A stretch of 64,000 nt of DNA from Yponomeuta sedellus (GCA_934045075.1 OW203721.1:15780678-15844677), one strand, 5' to 3'. Shown: positions 1 through 11,180, numbered from the stretch's first letter. A program made the numbers and translations. The notes: generated from the letters alone by a model not told the origin.

Positions 1-318
1 CAATCATGAGTTTTGTCTACTATCGAATCGAGAATAGTATCGAGTAAAAATGTATGAAAAAAAAGCAGCGATCCTAGCGGTAAATAGCGGCGCTACTTTT
101 TTTTCATACATTTTTACTCGATACTATTCTCGATTCGATAATAGACCAAACTCATGATTGGGCCACTGTACATAAAGGTCAGTTGGGAAGATGGGAACAA
201 AAATAATTCAGATAATATATTCCCATCTTCCAACCTGCCATAGGTTGGAAGATGGGACAAACAATTCCCAACCTCCAACCCAGGGTGGAAGTTTAGGTTG
301 GAAGATGGGAATAAGTCG
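1..318 (+). repeat. Foldback element, copy 1 (cut by window edge)
   Basis: Bases 1-159 form a near-perfect palindrome whose arms contain an oligo-A/oligo-T stretch next to a TACATTTTTACTCG motif. It is followed by about 130 bp in which CCATCTTCCAACC and its complement alternate, ending ATAAGTCG. The same hairpin plus tail recurs at 16260-16548. That copy also has the opposite arm, so this one is probably the right half of the same 640-bp element, with its left arm outside the window. Confidence 0.75.
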
Positions 319-319
319 A

Positions 320-860
320 GATAACGGGGGTAATTTTAGTACTTATAAATTTTATGTCTTTTGCTTGTTTGCCATCCAAACCTGGGCTTTTATTATTTAG
401 GTGCCTAATTATTGCATGTATAACATCACACTTAGCTTTATATAATTTAATGGATGATGGGGATGGTTAACATAGGTTTCGCAGTCTAATATAGGCACAT
501 TACATGAGGTTGATAGGTTTCTTACATTGTTTTTAAATTATGTTTCAAACAGGTTAAAAGTTACAGTAGGTTCAGTTTTAAAATGTTTATTTATTACATC
601 ATCAATAGATTTTATAATTTTACCACATTATCTGTTTACAATTTCCCACATTTACTTAGGGTTTTTGAAGTTTTTACAAATTTCCTTTTTATTATAATTG
701 TTTTTGACATTATTAATATGTTTCTTAGTTTTATTTCTATAAGAGTTATAGAGTAGTCTATTGCATAAATTATTTTCATCTCTTTTCCATATATCTAATA
801 ACTCATCTCTTTTTACACATGTATATTGAATTATAATTACTCTGTGAATTAAAAATAGGT
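320..860 (-). pseudogene. Degraded jockey/CR1-group LINE ORF2 fragment
   Basis: On the minus strand the stretch reads as the linker between endonuclease and reverse transcriptase of a non-LTR retrotransposon. One can follow KRDELLDIWKRDENNL and, after a frameshift, RHLNNKSPGLDG, the conserved pre-RT motif. Several stop codons and at least one frameshift show it is dead. It abuts the end of the foldback element at 318. Confidence 0.6.
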
Positions 861-2078
861 TAAGTACGTCATGCGTAACTTATCGATTTTTCATAAACAG
901 ACGTATAAATACTTCTACACAAAAATTAAAACACACATACACGACTGAATAGAGGATGTATTAGCAAAGGGTAAGAAAAGAGCATCCGATACTTTCGTGC
1001 GTACATGCAACGACTAATGAAGCAAAGGTTGTTTTTCAGGGTATACGTCGTTCCAGCACTTAGACACTGCACATTTTAAGATGCCACGAAATATGTACAT
1101 ACAATGCGCGGCTACGAATTCTATTCGGATGCACTTGCTGTACTCGTATCTAATAGTTATGTTGGGAAGCACACCAAACAACAGCGTGCTCAGGTGCTGG
1201 CGTCACCTCGTCTTTATTTTCAGGAGGTTTGCGGCATTCAAGTACAGAGTTACGTGGGATCTGGATGGGACATTACAAAACCGACAACATGCGCTTTGCA
1301 TTAACTGTTTTAGTTTCTTTCTCTGGCCAAATAAATCACTATAGACTATATCACCTCAGTTTAGTCTTGATAAAAGTGAGCCTGACATATATAATGTTAG
1401 ATTTATTGTGGTTTGCCATTGTGTTTCTCCTACCCGCTGTACTCTGCTTAAGCTGAAGTCCTTCGACACGTAAGTTAAGGCCTCGTCTTTTGCAACGCAT
1501 CTGTACATATTTCATACATTTTACGTAAATCACAATAATTTCTGACCTCAGAACAACTAAACCAATAAAAGAAACCATGATCACGTACATGACACCATGC
1601 ATAATAAAATGTTTGTAGTTTTACGGGTAGAACCACTGACAAAAAACATTGCATTTGGTAATATCAGGCGAAATACGCCGTAGAATACCGGAAAAGATAA
1701 GTCTGGGCGTTTGGGTAAAACTATTGAAAATAGTATCATTTTGGAGAAAGATGATTTTCAATTTGGGGAGAAAATCGCATCTGGCAACCCTGACCACAGA
1801 GTACTGCACTACAGCGTTATTTTATATTTTATAAAAAAATGTGATAATCTGCACAAATTAGACAGATCTGTCTCTTCTGTGGCATTGATATTGTGGATTC
1901 TTATTTTTTGCGGTCGTCTGCCCTAAAAAAGCTGTCTCAAAGTAATACAATAAATTATGTTGTGTGATAGCGGTTCTAAAAATTATAATGAGTTCTCAGT
2001 TCCTTTAGAATTCTGAGTGTCTCTCTCGCAGGATAACTCTTTCATTTAGCTAGGTACGCTAAAGGTTAGCTCAGGAAA
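861..2078. other. Upstream region of the zinc-finger gene
   Basis: AT-rich and without a supported coding region; the short open frames here look like chance. A small RTE-type fragment lies at 955-1035. The last few hundred bases presumably hold the promoter and 5' UTR of the gene starting at 2079, but I see no clear TATA box. Confidence 0.4.
955..1035 (+). pseudogene. RTE-type LINE 3' fragment
   Basis: Translates, with one frameshift, to DVLAKGK followed by a stretch resembling MNVDEAKV. The same words occur in the larger RTE remnant at 42560-43310. This is a short relic only. Confidence 0.4.
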
Positions 2079-3569
2079 ATGCCCAAAAGAAAGATACCCC
2101 AGACGGGAATAATTGATTTAGATCGATGTCGCAAGAGCGGTGAGATGCCAAGCATTTGTCGTGCATGCCTTGGCAATAATGCTGTGGAGCAATCTCTCTT
2201 TGCTCCTTACCAGTACTCAACGGCATCTGCTTTGATCAACACCATAGCAGATGTCAAAATCACTCAGGGCGATGGCCTTCCCGATATGATATGTCACCAA
2301 TGTCTACTCGAATTGGAAACATTAGTAAACTTCAAGAAGAAATGCGAGGAGTCAAACATGCGTCTGCTGCAATTAATTAATTGGAAGTCTCAGTTTGTTG
2401 CTGACCATCAGATGATAAAAACGGAAGTTTTTGATGATGTGTATGAACCTGCATTGATAGAGGATTTTACAATGTCTATGGATCTAACTGGTGAAAGTAC
2501 ATCTAAACAGAAAAAACAGGATGATACCATTGTGAACCATGACATCAGATTCACTGAGCTACCAGGGACAAAAGTACAATGTGATGATTGTGGTGAAATA
2601 TTAAAAAGCAAGTGTAAGTTGAGAGTGCATTGGAAGACTACTCATAACACTAAGGTCTGTTCAAACTGTAAGCGTTTATTTAAAAGCATAAAAGCATTTA
2701 ATAGACACCAAAATTATAGCAAGGTATGTATAAACCCAAAAGAAGTCTTAGTAGAAGGTGTTGGAAAAAATAGAGTTTTTAAATGTGCAAAATGCCATTA
2801 TGAGACTCGAGTTCTAGCAGCAATTCGTTTGCATGCTTACATACATAATGGCAAGAGGCCATATAAGTGTAACAGTTGTCCCATGGCATTTAACCAGATC
2901 AGCTGTCTTAATGTTCACAAGGAAAGAAAACACCGTGTGAATGTTAAACAAATAACATGTCAGTATTGTGGTAAAGAAGTTTCTGGACGAAATAAAATTT
3001 ACAGGCATATTAAATCTCATTCAAATGATAAATATCAATGTGACATCTGCAAGAAATTTGTTAAGTCAAAATCATCGCTAATTGGGCACCTGAAACGCCA
3101 CTCTGGAGTCAAGTCATACACATGCGAGCTCTGTGCATCATCCTACTACACAATGGCAGAATTGTGCAATCACAAGAGATCCCGGCACTCTACAAAGGCA
3201 ATCTGGTATAATTGTAATCTTTGTGAGTACAAATGTAAAAGAAAACATAATGTTCTGAAACATCAAGCCAGACATACAAGTACAAATGTAGCATGTCAGA
3301 AATGTGGTTTATTTTTTCACAATTTTTTAAAACTACAATGTCATTCCGCACTTCATGCGTCAGAGAAGAAATTTGCTTGTCCAATATGTCTGCACAAGTT
3401 TCACCGCAAGGATAGTGTCCGTAACCATATTCGAAAGAAACATACAGGTCAAACAACTGACCCCAAGAAAACCATTGTAGTGCACTTGAAAGAAGAAGTG
3501 CAAGATTCTGTGGAAGATAAAAGTGTCCATCTTTCACCAGACAGTCACCAACCTATCTTGAGTTACTAA
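2079..3569 (+). CDS. ZAD-domain C2H2 zinc-finger protein
   Basis: A 496-residue intronless reading frame, likely a nuclear DNA-binding regulator. Residues 25-100 form a zinc-finger-associated domain (ZAD), with cysteine pairs C27/C30 and C72/C75 that bind one zinc and usually mediate dimerisation. Residues 101-165 are an acidic linker with a possible sumoylation site (IKTE, 113-116). From about 167 to 462 there are ten C2H2-type fingers. Finger 2 ends in a cysteine instead of the second histidine, and several linkers lack the canonical TGEKP. The C-terminal 30 residues are acidic. The ATG is the first in the frame, with a purine at -3. ZAD-ZNF genes expand lineage-specifically in insects, so no symbol is assigned. 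A possible poly(A) signal ATTAAA is at 3733-3738. Confidence 0.9.
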   Translation: MPKRKIPQTGIIDLDRCRKSGEMPSICRACLGNNAVEQSLFAPYQYSTASALINTIADVKITQGDGLPDMICHQCLLELETLVNFKKKCEESNMRLLQLINWKSQFVADHQMIKTEVFDDVYEPALIEDFTMSMDLTGESTSKQKKQDDTIVNHDIRFTELPGTKVQCDDCGEILKSKCKLRVHWKTTHNTKVCSNCKRLFKSIKAFNRHQNYSKVCINPKEVLVEGVGKNRVFKCAKCHYETRVLAAIRLHAYIHNGKRPYKCNSCPMAFNQISCLNVHKERKHRVNVKQITCQYCGKEVSGRNKIYRHIKSHSNDKYQCDICKKFVKSKSSLIGHLKRHSGVKSYTCELCASSYYTMAELCNHKRSRHSTKAIWYNCNLCEYKCKRKHNVLKHQARHTSTNVACQKCGLFFHNFLKLQCHSALHASEKKFACPICLHKFHRKDSVRNHIRKKHTGQTTDPKKTIVVHLKEEVQDSVEDKSVHLSPDSHQPILSY

Positions 3570-3683
3570 GGCCCTTTTACTGATAGGCAAACTAAACACA
3601 TTTTGAGGATTGCTTGATAGTTATTTTAGTTTTAACAATGTTTATGTGTCAAATGCATTGTGTTTTTAAGATTTTGAGAGAGC

Positions 3684-3723
3684 AACAAATGTTCTTGGTA
3701 AAAATTTACCAAGAACATTTGTT
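3684..3723. repeat. Perfect hairpin, 19-bp arms
   Basis: Arms 3684-3702 and 3705-3723 are exact reverse complements separated by AA. It lies about 115 bp downstream of the zinc-finger stop codon, probably in its 3' UTR. Confidence 0.9.
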
Positions 3724-3847
3724 TTAGCAGAAATTAAATGGTCTTTTTTTATAAAAAGCTGATTCTACACTAAGTTTCCAAGAGGAATTCTTCTCATAAA
3801 CTGGCTTTAACTCTGTCTTAATATCCTTAATAACTCTGTCTTTATAT
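3724..3847. other. 3' flank of the zinc-finger gene
   Basis: AT-rich sequence with ATTAAA at 3733 as the only candidate poly(A) signal. No gene is visible before the LTR boundary near 3848. Confidence 0.35.
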
Positions 3848-3904
3848 TCTTATGGGCTAGGGTTCTGGATTTGGATGTAAAACTCCAATGACAACTTCTT
3901 AGGA

Positions 3905-3910
3905 TTTATT
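3905..3910 (-). terminator. Poly(A) signal of the LTR
   Basis: TTTATT on the plus strand, i.e. AATAAA on the minus strand, about 60 bp before the inferred LTR end. Confidence 0.5.
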
Positions 3911-4358
3911 CACGCAGGGTCTGGTCTGCAGGTCTTCACGACACGAAGTCCACACGTAGATTCCAATCGCAGGTCCAATCGAAGTCCAATAGTATCGCTG
4001 AGGTCGTAGGTTATCGCTCGTATCGTAGGTATGTTCGCTCGAAGTTCACTCTTCGCTCTTCCAAACGGAACTGACAGCGCGTTTTTTTTTTTTTTTTTAA
4101 CCCTATAAAGGGCACCCTCCGGAGGACACGGGGGAGGGAGGTGGTGAATGCTCATGCATAACAGCACGGACCCGGCCGTGCTGCCAATGTGGGACTCACA
4201 AGAAGTGCGCCTACCCACTAAACACCACCTTGGGACTGGTTTTGGTCCTAGAGACCCCTAAACCCACATCGGGAGCGACCCCCCTCGAGGCCGAGGAGGG
4301 CGCACAGCGGAGCTCCCTAGCGGAGCGTCCGCTTAGAAGAGTTTATATTACAAAACTG

Positions 4359-6179
4359 CTATGAAAGAGCAGTGCCCCCCCTAGGGGGGACACTGGCAGA
4401 GGAGGGGGGCGCGTCTGACTGAGACCGAGCCTCTAAGAGGTGGTTCAGGTCAGACGACAATTTGTCGGGCGGGTCAACGAGTACGTTCCTGGGCCTGCGC
4501 ACCAGGTAACGTGGGTCCGTCGTGGGCGGAGAGTAAGCCGCTGCTTCGCGGATCAGGGGGTTGGGATGTTCTTCAGCAGTGCTGAAGAACGTCTCTGAGA
4601 GGGACCTAATAAATTGCTGCATGGTTGGGATTTCCATGTCCCGATGTAGGTCTGCGTTCCTGACGCACCAGTGAGCGTTCAGTGCCCTACGAATAAAAAT
4701 GTTCTGTACCCTCTGCAGTCCGTACAGGGCTGAGGGGGACGCGTGAGCGAAGACGGGTGCCGCGTAAGTCATCACGGGACGAATGCAAACCTTATAGAGC
4801 GTTCGCTTGTTCCTAGCTGACATCCTACTGTGCCGGCCTATCATGGATGATAGGCGGCCTAGGTAAAATCGGGCTGTCCGGGTCACCTTCCGGATGTGTG
4901 GGACGAAAGTCAGGTTCCTATCTAAAATGACACCTAGGTACTTGGCGGATTTTTGCCAGGGGACTGGGGTCCCTAACATGCGAATGGGGGGGTCCTCGCC
5001 GAGAAACCGTCCACGCTTGTGTTCAAAACGCACAGCCGTGCTTTTCTCCGGGTTGACCTCGATGCGCCATAGTCTGAACCAGGCTCCTAGCTTATCGACC
5101 GCGGGTTGGAGTTTGCGGAGGATACACGACATCTGCCGACTCTTGCAGTAGAGTGCGGTGTCGTCGGCGAAAAGTGACAATTGGACCCCATCGCCGGGAA
5201 TGGGAATGTCATTTGTGTACGAAATGTACAGGAGGGGGGAGAGCACGGAGCCTTGCGGGACCCCGGCTCTGAGCGGACGGGGGGACGAGAGTACCCCCTC
5301 GTGTCTAAAACGGAAGGACCGATCCTTCAAAGAGCTATATATGACGCGGACAAGTCGGTCGGGGAGACCCAGTTCGTACAATTTGTACACGAGCCCTGCG
5401 TGCCAGACCTTGTCAAAGGCCTTGGCGACATCGAAGAAGACGGCTACCGTCTTTTCGCGCCTAGGGAAGAAACCACTCAAGATATACTCTACTATGCGGT
5501 GGACTTGTTGAGGGCAAGAGTGCCTAGCTCGAAAGCCAAATTGGTGATGGATGATGAGAGGGGGTCCCTCTGACGGGAAGAGGTGGTTTCTCATACGAGT
5601 GAGAATAACTCGTTCGAAGAGCTTGCCCGTGGCCTTAAGAAGGCTGATGGGGCGGTGGCTAGATGGGACGTTGAGGGGCTTCCCGGGCTTGGGAATGCCT
5701 ATGACTGTCGCCTCTTTCCATGCGGATGGAAAGTGACAGAGGTCAAAGCAGGCATTGAAGAGAATGGCAAGGAGGGTGAGCACCTGGCCGGGGAAGTTTT
5801 TGAGCGCTAGGTTGGCAATACCGTCCGCTCCTGGGGCCTTTTTACGTTTCAGTCTTTTGATAAAAAGCTGAATTTCGTCAGTGGATACCGCGATAGGGTC
5901 GTCGGTTAAGGGGAGGGAGGTCTTTTTACGGACCTCCTCCTCAACCTTGCCTATGTGAACTGGGTCCCTATGCTGGACGCTGGGAGAGCATTGAGCCTCA
6001 ATGCTGTCAGCGAAGCATTCGGCCTTTTCGTCGTCCTCGAAGGCGGTAGTGCCATCGGGACGCATCAAGGGAGGGGTGTGGGTGATCGCGTCAACCCGAA
6101 GGGCCCTAGCTACTTTATAGTATGCTACGTGGGAGGGGGAAATGGTCTCCATGAGGTCACCCCAATTGGAGTTGCTCAA
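4359..6179 (-). CDS. LINE reverse transcriptase (jockey type)
   Basis: An open frame of 606 codons covering linker, reverse transcriptase and C-terminal domain. Visible motifs, in order: KKAPGADGI (linker end), HRPISLL, DVAKAFDKVWH with a catalytic aspartate, AGVPQGSVLSPLLY, and the active-site FADD. The YLGVILDRNL block and a C-terminal region typical of jockey-like ORF2 follow. The frame is intact, but it is cut off from the upstream endonuclease by a frameshift near 6180-6230, so the native ORF2 is broken. No host function is expected. Confidence 0.9.
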   Translation of the reverse strand: MSNSNWGDLMETISPSHVAYYKVARALRVDAITHTPPLMRPDGTTAFEDDEKAECFADSIEAQCSPSVQHRDPVHIGKVEEEVRKKTSLPLTDDPIAVSTDEIQLFIKRLKRKKAPGADGIANLALKNFPGQVLTLLAILFNACFDLCHFPSAWKEATVIGIPKPGKPLNVPSSHRPISLLKATGKLFERVILTRMRNHLFPSEGPPLIIHHQFGFRARHSCPQQVHRIVEYILSGFFPRREKTVAVFFDVAKAFDKVWHAGLVYKLYELGLPDRLVRVIYSSLKDRSFRFRHEGVLSSPRPLRAGVPQGSVLSPLLYISYTNDIPIPGDGVQLSLFADDTALYCKSRQMSCILRKLQPAVDKLGAWFRLWRIEVNPEKSTAVRFEHKRGRFLGEDPPIRMLGTPVPWQKSAKYLGVILDRNLTFVPHIRKVTRTARFYLGRLSSMIGRHSRMSARNKRTLYKVCIRPVMTYAAPVFAHASPSALYGLQRVQNIFIRRALNAHWCVRNADLHRDMEIPTMQQFIRSLSETFFSTAEEHPNPLIREAAAYSPPTTDPRYLVRRPRNVLVDPPDKLSSDLNHLLEARSQSDAPPSSASVPPRGGTALS

Positions 6180-6959
6180 TTCGGAGAGCCGCGACCGGAC
6201 TTGCCGGCGGCTCTTTTGGCCCTTATCAGATTTCTGACGTCGAGAGGGAGCTTACGGTCATGGACCGGGACTTGGTGTTCGTTGTCACGGATGGCTGTTT
6301 GGATCACATGCGTGAGGGAGTCTACGGCGCTATCTATTTTATCCGTGCTGTCAAGACAGCCGGGTGTGAGCACAAGCGGCGAATCGGGGGCTTCAGCAAC
6401 GGTGACTAGGGAGGCTTTAACACCGTCCCAGTTAGTGATAGTCTTAACAGAGAGTGTGGAGTGAGTCGGGGGACCTAGCTGGAGCGAGACCGGTCGGTGG
6501 TCGGAACCTAGGTCGTCGAGAGGCTCGATCGACCTGAGGTTGAGGCTGACGCCCTTTAAAAGGGCGAAATCTAGCACGTCGGGGGAGTGCGCTGGGTTGT
6601 CAGGGTAGTGGGTTGGAGAAAACGGACATAGGACGTCTAATTCCAACGATTCGGTTAGACCGAGAAGGGCAATGCCACCAGAGTTCGTCTGTAGGCAGGT
6701 CCAATCCGTGTGTTTCGAGTTGAAATCCCCGAACATCACGGTATGGGGGCCTAGAGCGAGGATGGATTCGAAATCACTCCGTAAGGGTAGTGTTCCGCTG
6801 GGAATATAAATTGAAGCTATTACTAAGGACGGATGTCCCGTCATACCTAGTCTGCAGACAGTGGCTTCCATGTTGGAGAGAGCCGGAGTGGGGACATGGG
6901 AGCAGTGAAGGGAACTCTTGTAATAAATGGCAGTGCCGCCGCCTTGACGGCCGTCGGCT
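6176..6959 (-). pseudogene. LINE endonuclease, truncated and frameshifted
   Basis: The minus-strand frame contains GGGTAIYYKSS near 6900-6955, then MFGDFNSKH and GSDHRPVSL, hallmarks of apurinic-type endonucleases of non-LTR elements. The N-terminus is removed by the 5' truncation at 6959. At the other end the frame overlaps the reverse transcriptase by four bases and is out of phase, where jockey elements have a single ORF2. Confidence 0.8.
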
Positions 6960-6983
6960 CTGACAGCGCGCCGCGGCGACCGC

Positions 6984-6991
6984 TATTTATA
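6984..6991 (-). promoter_or_regulatory. TATA box of the LTR
   Basis: TATAAATA on the minus strand. In the restored LTR, the A of the initiator TCAGTT (split by the LINE insertion at 4069-4081 / 6960-6970) falls about 30 bases downstream, the canonical spacing. Confidence 0.6.
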
Positions 6992-7224
6992 TCCGCCGGC
7001 AAGGGTTCTAGAACATTCAAGTACGTACCTACACTCGGTGCACGCGGCAACGACTCTAGAACAAAGTCCTTGTGAAAGAGATTTGAACCTTATACTAGTG
7101 GACATACGAGTCACTATTGCTTGCTGCGTTTTATTGTTTACTAAAACGCAGCATGCGGCGACTATTCGATAGGCTTCCAGAAGGCTCTATTCTAGATGGT
7201 TCGGGATAGGACCGCGACAATATT

Positions 7225-7689
7225 AAAAATAACAATGGATTTCTTTTATTATTTTCAGTGAAGAGTTTAATTAGTGTGATCATTTATTTTATAAATAAGA
7301 CCTACAGCCTTCAAGGTTTGGATCTATGCTATTATCCTACTAATATTATAAATGCGAAATTTTGTGAAATGATTGTTTACATAACTTTCCACTCTATTGG
7401 CATTTATGAAGTGTCAAAATATCTATGTATCTGACAGTTCGGTTCAGAGTAGACCGTATGGTCTTGGTCTATGACCGTATGAAGTACTTATGTAATTGCA
7501 TCCTAGAATTGAGGCCTTGGATACTTGATACTTATTCCGATTGTATTCCTAGCGACTACGGCCCTTTTTACCCGAGATGCTGCATTTTATGATGAAAGCA
7601 AGCCGTGTTATACAGTGATAGTAGGGACAAAAATAAGTGGTTTGACCCACAGCAGCACAAGTTTCACCACTTAGAAAAGAAACGGCGAC
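7225..7689. repeat. Common lepidopteran repeat fragments
   Basis: CCTACTAATATTATAAATGC at 7338-7357 is the start of a very widespread moth/butterfly non-autonomous repeat, probably Helitron-like. A GTGTCAAAATAT...CTGACAGTTCGG segment (7411-7443) recurs inverted at 63714-63750. From 7560 to 7689 runs a segment whose inverted copy is at 11453-11600. Confidence 0.5.
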
Positions 7690-7860
7690 ACATCTTAAAA
7701 AAAAAAAATCGACAAATTCTGACAGGCTAACCGATGAACCGATTTCAATGATAAATATCTTAATCGAAAGGGAATTACTTAATGTATCATTACAAAGATA
7801 AAGACCAAAATTATATAAAAGGCAGCTGCCGTAAATCCTCCATTTTGTAATATTTTGTGT
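7560..7860 (-). repeat. Uninterrupted copy of the 8183/11453 repeat
   Basis: Read on the minus strand, 7840 to 7690 matches 8183-8312 and 7690 to 7560 matches 11453-11600. In those copies the two halves are separated by the 3.1-kb insertion at 8313-11444. This copy therefore shows the empty-site arrangement. Confidence 0.65.
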
Positions 7861-8765
7861 AGTCAGTTTTCCGTTATGCATACAAAAAAATTGTATGATG
7901 TGGGTACCTACATTTTTTATGACTCATATTGTTAAATTTAATGCTGCATTAAAAAAAAAGATTTCAATATTTTTAATACATTATAATTATATCAGTGTAA
8001 TTTCCATTTTATGTACAATAAAGTGTTCCATATCTATCTATAACATTGGAAATATTTAGATTTACGTGGTCTCGAAAAGCGGGGTCATTCATTGCCCTCG
8101 CGTCGTAGTAACTACGAAGAGTGAAAACTAAAATGTACCTACTTAAAATATTACGATATGCTTAGAGGATATACTACTACGTAGGAAATGTAGGATTTAC
8201 GGTAGCTGTCATTGTTTTTTTTCCATGTTTTTGTTATTGATACTTATAATTCCCTATTGATTAAGATAATAATAATAAAAATCGGATCATCCGTTAGCCT
8301 GTCAGTATTTTTCATTTGTTCGCTTATGGCCAACTTAGCAAACCGTCCACTAAAATTTTCTGTAGGAGATGAGCAATCGGTCCCTTTCTCATATAGTCAA
8401 CTTCGCAATCAGGCCGCTTCTTAAACCATCCACTTCTCAAAAGGTCTGCGTATCAATCGGTCCACTTCTCAAACGGCCCCCTATTCCTTGTGTGTCCGGC
8501 AAACTACACCCGAGAGTAATGAATTCGGAACAGTTTTTTAATATTAAATTATGTTTCAAACTTAAACAAAAAAAACAGTGTATGTAAAACAAAAATATTT
8601 TATTTACTGTAGATTACCTCGTAATATTTTATCTTTGTCACGGTTTAGCGTGATTGTAGCATGGCACTTTCTGCGATCGCCGCATCTCCACCGCGTAGAC
8701 CCACCTTTATTAGTCTTTTGCAAATTGTATCGGTAGCCATTGTCTAATAAAATAACATATCATTT

Positions 8766-8822
8766 CCTTGTTGATTTTTTTCAAAAATAAATTTCATTTA
8801 TTTTTGAAAAAAATCAACAAGG
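8766..8822. repeat. Perfect hairpin, 27-bp arms
   Basis: Arms 8766-8792 and 8796-8822 are exact reverse complements around a 3-base loop. Confidence 0.9.
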
Positions 8823-8888
8823 AGAAAATATCACACTAACTATAATTATGTATATATATATATATTTGTATGTAATGTGATGAGTATG

Positions 8889-10932
8889 TTCAAATTCAAA
8901 TAATTTTATTTCAACGTAAAGAATTTACATACTGTTTGCTGAATGTCAATGTACAATGTAAAGTGTAAGCCGCCGCCTTCGGGCCGTATTGTAGTGGAGA
9001 AAAACGCAGCGGAAAAAAAAACTCCACTCTGACCATCTTTTCTCAAATCATCTTAAAACCAAATACATTAGTTGCCATATGTAAACCTAATAAGATTTCA
9101 TGATTGCCATTAACAACCCTAAATGCCAAAGCATTAGTCAAATGTCTCACAATAATAGGGGAAAACATAAGTGCTGCGGCCAGACACACGAACAGCACTC
9201 GTTCACGAGCATAACGCAGTGCTCAGCCATCATCAGTCTCAACCATTTTGGAGGGAGATAGATGACCCGAACACCACGCTACCATTCGAATGACCTTTAG
9301 CAAACTTGCAGTTAAGTTTTTGTCAGTTATATAAGGTATCATATACTTAGTTATTAATATGCAATCACGTCGTCTGTGCACACTTGTATTATAAAATATG
9401 TTATACTTAGTTATACTTAACAATAAAATCGCGGTGGGATTGGTTTACTACCACGGATTAGGATCGTTTATATAGTCGTCTATTCTATAATATGCCTTTT
9501 TACATAGCGAATTTTTTATGAAAGTTTTAAATTTATTTTCAGACAAGCATAGAACACGTTCTGGAATTTTGTTGTAAAAACGAACGCAGTAACCTACAAA
9601 TGATGTGCCTACCTTGGCTAATCGGGATTTAGTACAAGCAACCTTGTTTCTATTCCTTGTGTTTACGTTATGAACGTCCCTATTTAATTTAAACATTGTT
9701 ATATTTTTTTCGGACATACATTATATTATCGAATATATATTGGCAAGCCAGTGTAAGAATGCCTATTTCTTTAAAACGCTCCCTTAGCGATTCTCTACTG
9801 TTTAAGTTGTAAATAGCTCTTATTGCTCTTTTTTGCAAGACAAATATGGTTTCTATATCTGCTGCCCGTCCCCATAATAACAAACCATACGACATGACAC
9901 TGTGAAAATAACTAAAATAGACCAGCTCTGTAAGTTGTCTAATTTTTCTGACTGCAAACGCTGCTGAACTCAACGGACCCGACAGTTTTCCAATATGCTG
10001 ACCCCATTGCAGTTTGAGTCTATCGTTATGCCTAAAAAAAGCGTGGACTCTACCAGCTCTAGCCTCTCACCAGATATTTCTAAACTCGTGTCAACTTTTT
10101 TAACATTGGGTAGTGAGAATTTGATGCTTTGTCTTTTTTGCATTTAGCATCAGATTGTTTATAGTGAACCAGTTTAGAATAGTAGATAAAGCATTGTTTA
10201 CATCGTCTACATTACTTATACCTCTCTTTACTTTAAAAATTAAGGAAGTATCATCTGCAAACAACACTATCTGCGAAAGCTTTTCTACTAGGTAGGGCAA
10301 ATCATTTATATATACCAAAAAAAGGAACGGACCCAGTATAGAACTTTGAGGGACTCCTACTTTTACATCAGAACCCGAGGATTTAACTCTATTAATATCA
10401 ACCTTTACAGTTCTATCTGTTAAGTAAGATCGAAGAAGACTTAGTGATTTATTACTTAAACCATATCGGTGCAATTTTATGAGAAGTGTTTCGTGGTCAA
10501 CGCAGTCAAACGCCTTAGAAAGGTCACAGAAAACCCCAATGGCATCCTGCGACTCCTCCCACGCCTCAAAGATATGCTTTACTAACGCTATGCCTGCTTC
10601 CGTCGTTGAGCGGCCTTTTGTAAACCCGAACTGTTTCTTATGGAAGAGCTTATACTAAAATGAGTTTGCAATTGATGTAATATTACTTTCTCAAAAACTT
10701 TACTTAGCACCGGCAGTATTGCTATAGGTCTGAAATTATTTGGATCTTCACTATCACCAGATTTAAACAAGGGTACGATTTTACTTAACTTTAATAGATT
10801 AGGAAAGGTTCCCTGGTCAACACATTTATTAAAAATCAAAGCAAGGTAAGGTGCTAGAATATTGATTATAGTGGATATTAATTTAACCGATAACCCCCAC
10901 AAATCTTCAGTCTTTTTTAAGTTTAACTCTTT
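8889..10932 (-). pseudogene. Jockey/CR1-group LINE, 3' half, frameshifted
   Basis: Minus-strand reverse transcriptase in pieces: 10588-10902 (NNFRPIAILPVLSKVFEK), then across a frameshift DLSKAFDCVDH, then 10100-10474 with VPQSSILGPFLFL and FADDTSLIF, then 9689-9973 and 9448-9717 (C-terminal domain). A 3' UTR of about 550 bp follows, ending in TTTGAA-type repeats at 8889. A nearly identical plus-strand copy is at 26551-27750. Relative to it this copy lost 15 bp in frame (missing DVSTA before RLVYF). The CATATATATATA tract at 10945-10968 follows its truncated 5' end. Confidence 0.88.
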
Positions 10933-11029
10933 AAATGTTTTGACAATGCATATATATATATATATATACTATTATTTTAATATATTCGTTTAGTGTATTA
11001 TATGTGTAAGTATATAATAATGTAGAAGG

Positions 11030-11180
11030 TTGTCTTTTTCCTTTTTTTTTTTTGCACGCCTGCCAAGTTTTCGTTCTACCTCCTGCGGTTGACTGGTAGA
11101 AAATGCTAATGGCATTAAGTTCGCCGCATTGTACAATTTTATGGTGCAATAAAGTATTAATAATAATAATAATAATGTGA
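11030..11180 (+). repeat. LINE 3' end with (TAA)n tail
   Basis: Contains GCATTAAGTTCGCCGC and TGGTGCAATAAAGTATT followed by (AAT)n, a 3' terminus typical of lepidopteran RTE-like LINEs. The coding part is absent. Confidence 0.55.

Larger units (their letters stand above)
4082..6959 (-). mobile_element. 5'-truncated jockey-clade LINE with 11-bp target duplication
   Basis: The element lies on the minus strand. Its 3' poly(A) is the 17-T run at 4082-4098. It is flanked by the exact 11-bp duplication CTGACAGCGCG at 4071-4081 and 6960-6970. It holds the C-terminal part of the endonuclease, the whole reverse transcriptase and a GC-rich 3' UTR of about 260 bp. The 5' end, with ORF1 and the start of the endonuclease, is missing, as usual for incomplete target-primed reverse transcription. 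The intact duplication and long open frame suggest a fairly young insertion. Confidence 0.92.
3848..7219 (-). mobile_element. Candidate solo LTR, split by a LINE
   Basis: When the LINE at 4082-6959 and one copy of its target duplication are removed, 3848-4081 joins 6971-7219 into about 480 bp with LTR architecture on the minus strand. It starts TGTCGCGG, has a TATA box (6984-6991), an arthropod initiator TCAGTT placing the A about 30 bases downstream, and AATAAA (3905-3910). A 4-5-bp direct repeat ATAT(T) flanks it (3844 and 7220). The TGTCGCGG start would suit a BEL/Pao-type LTR, but the family is inferred, and the inner end is less certain than the TGT end. Confidence 0.55.

Noticed and set aside
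191..400. 69-codon frame at the window start
   Set aside because: Spans the end of the foldback element and antisense LINE sequence; not a gene.
4894..5810. Plus-strand open frames of 61-130 codons
   Set aside because: They are antisense shadows of the LINE reverse transcriptase on the minus strand.
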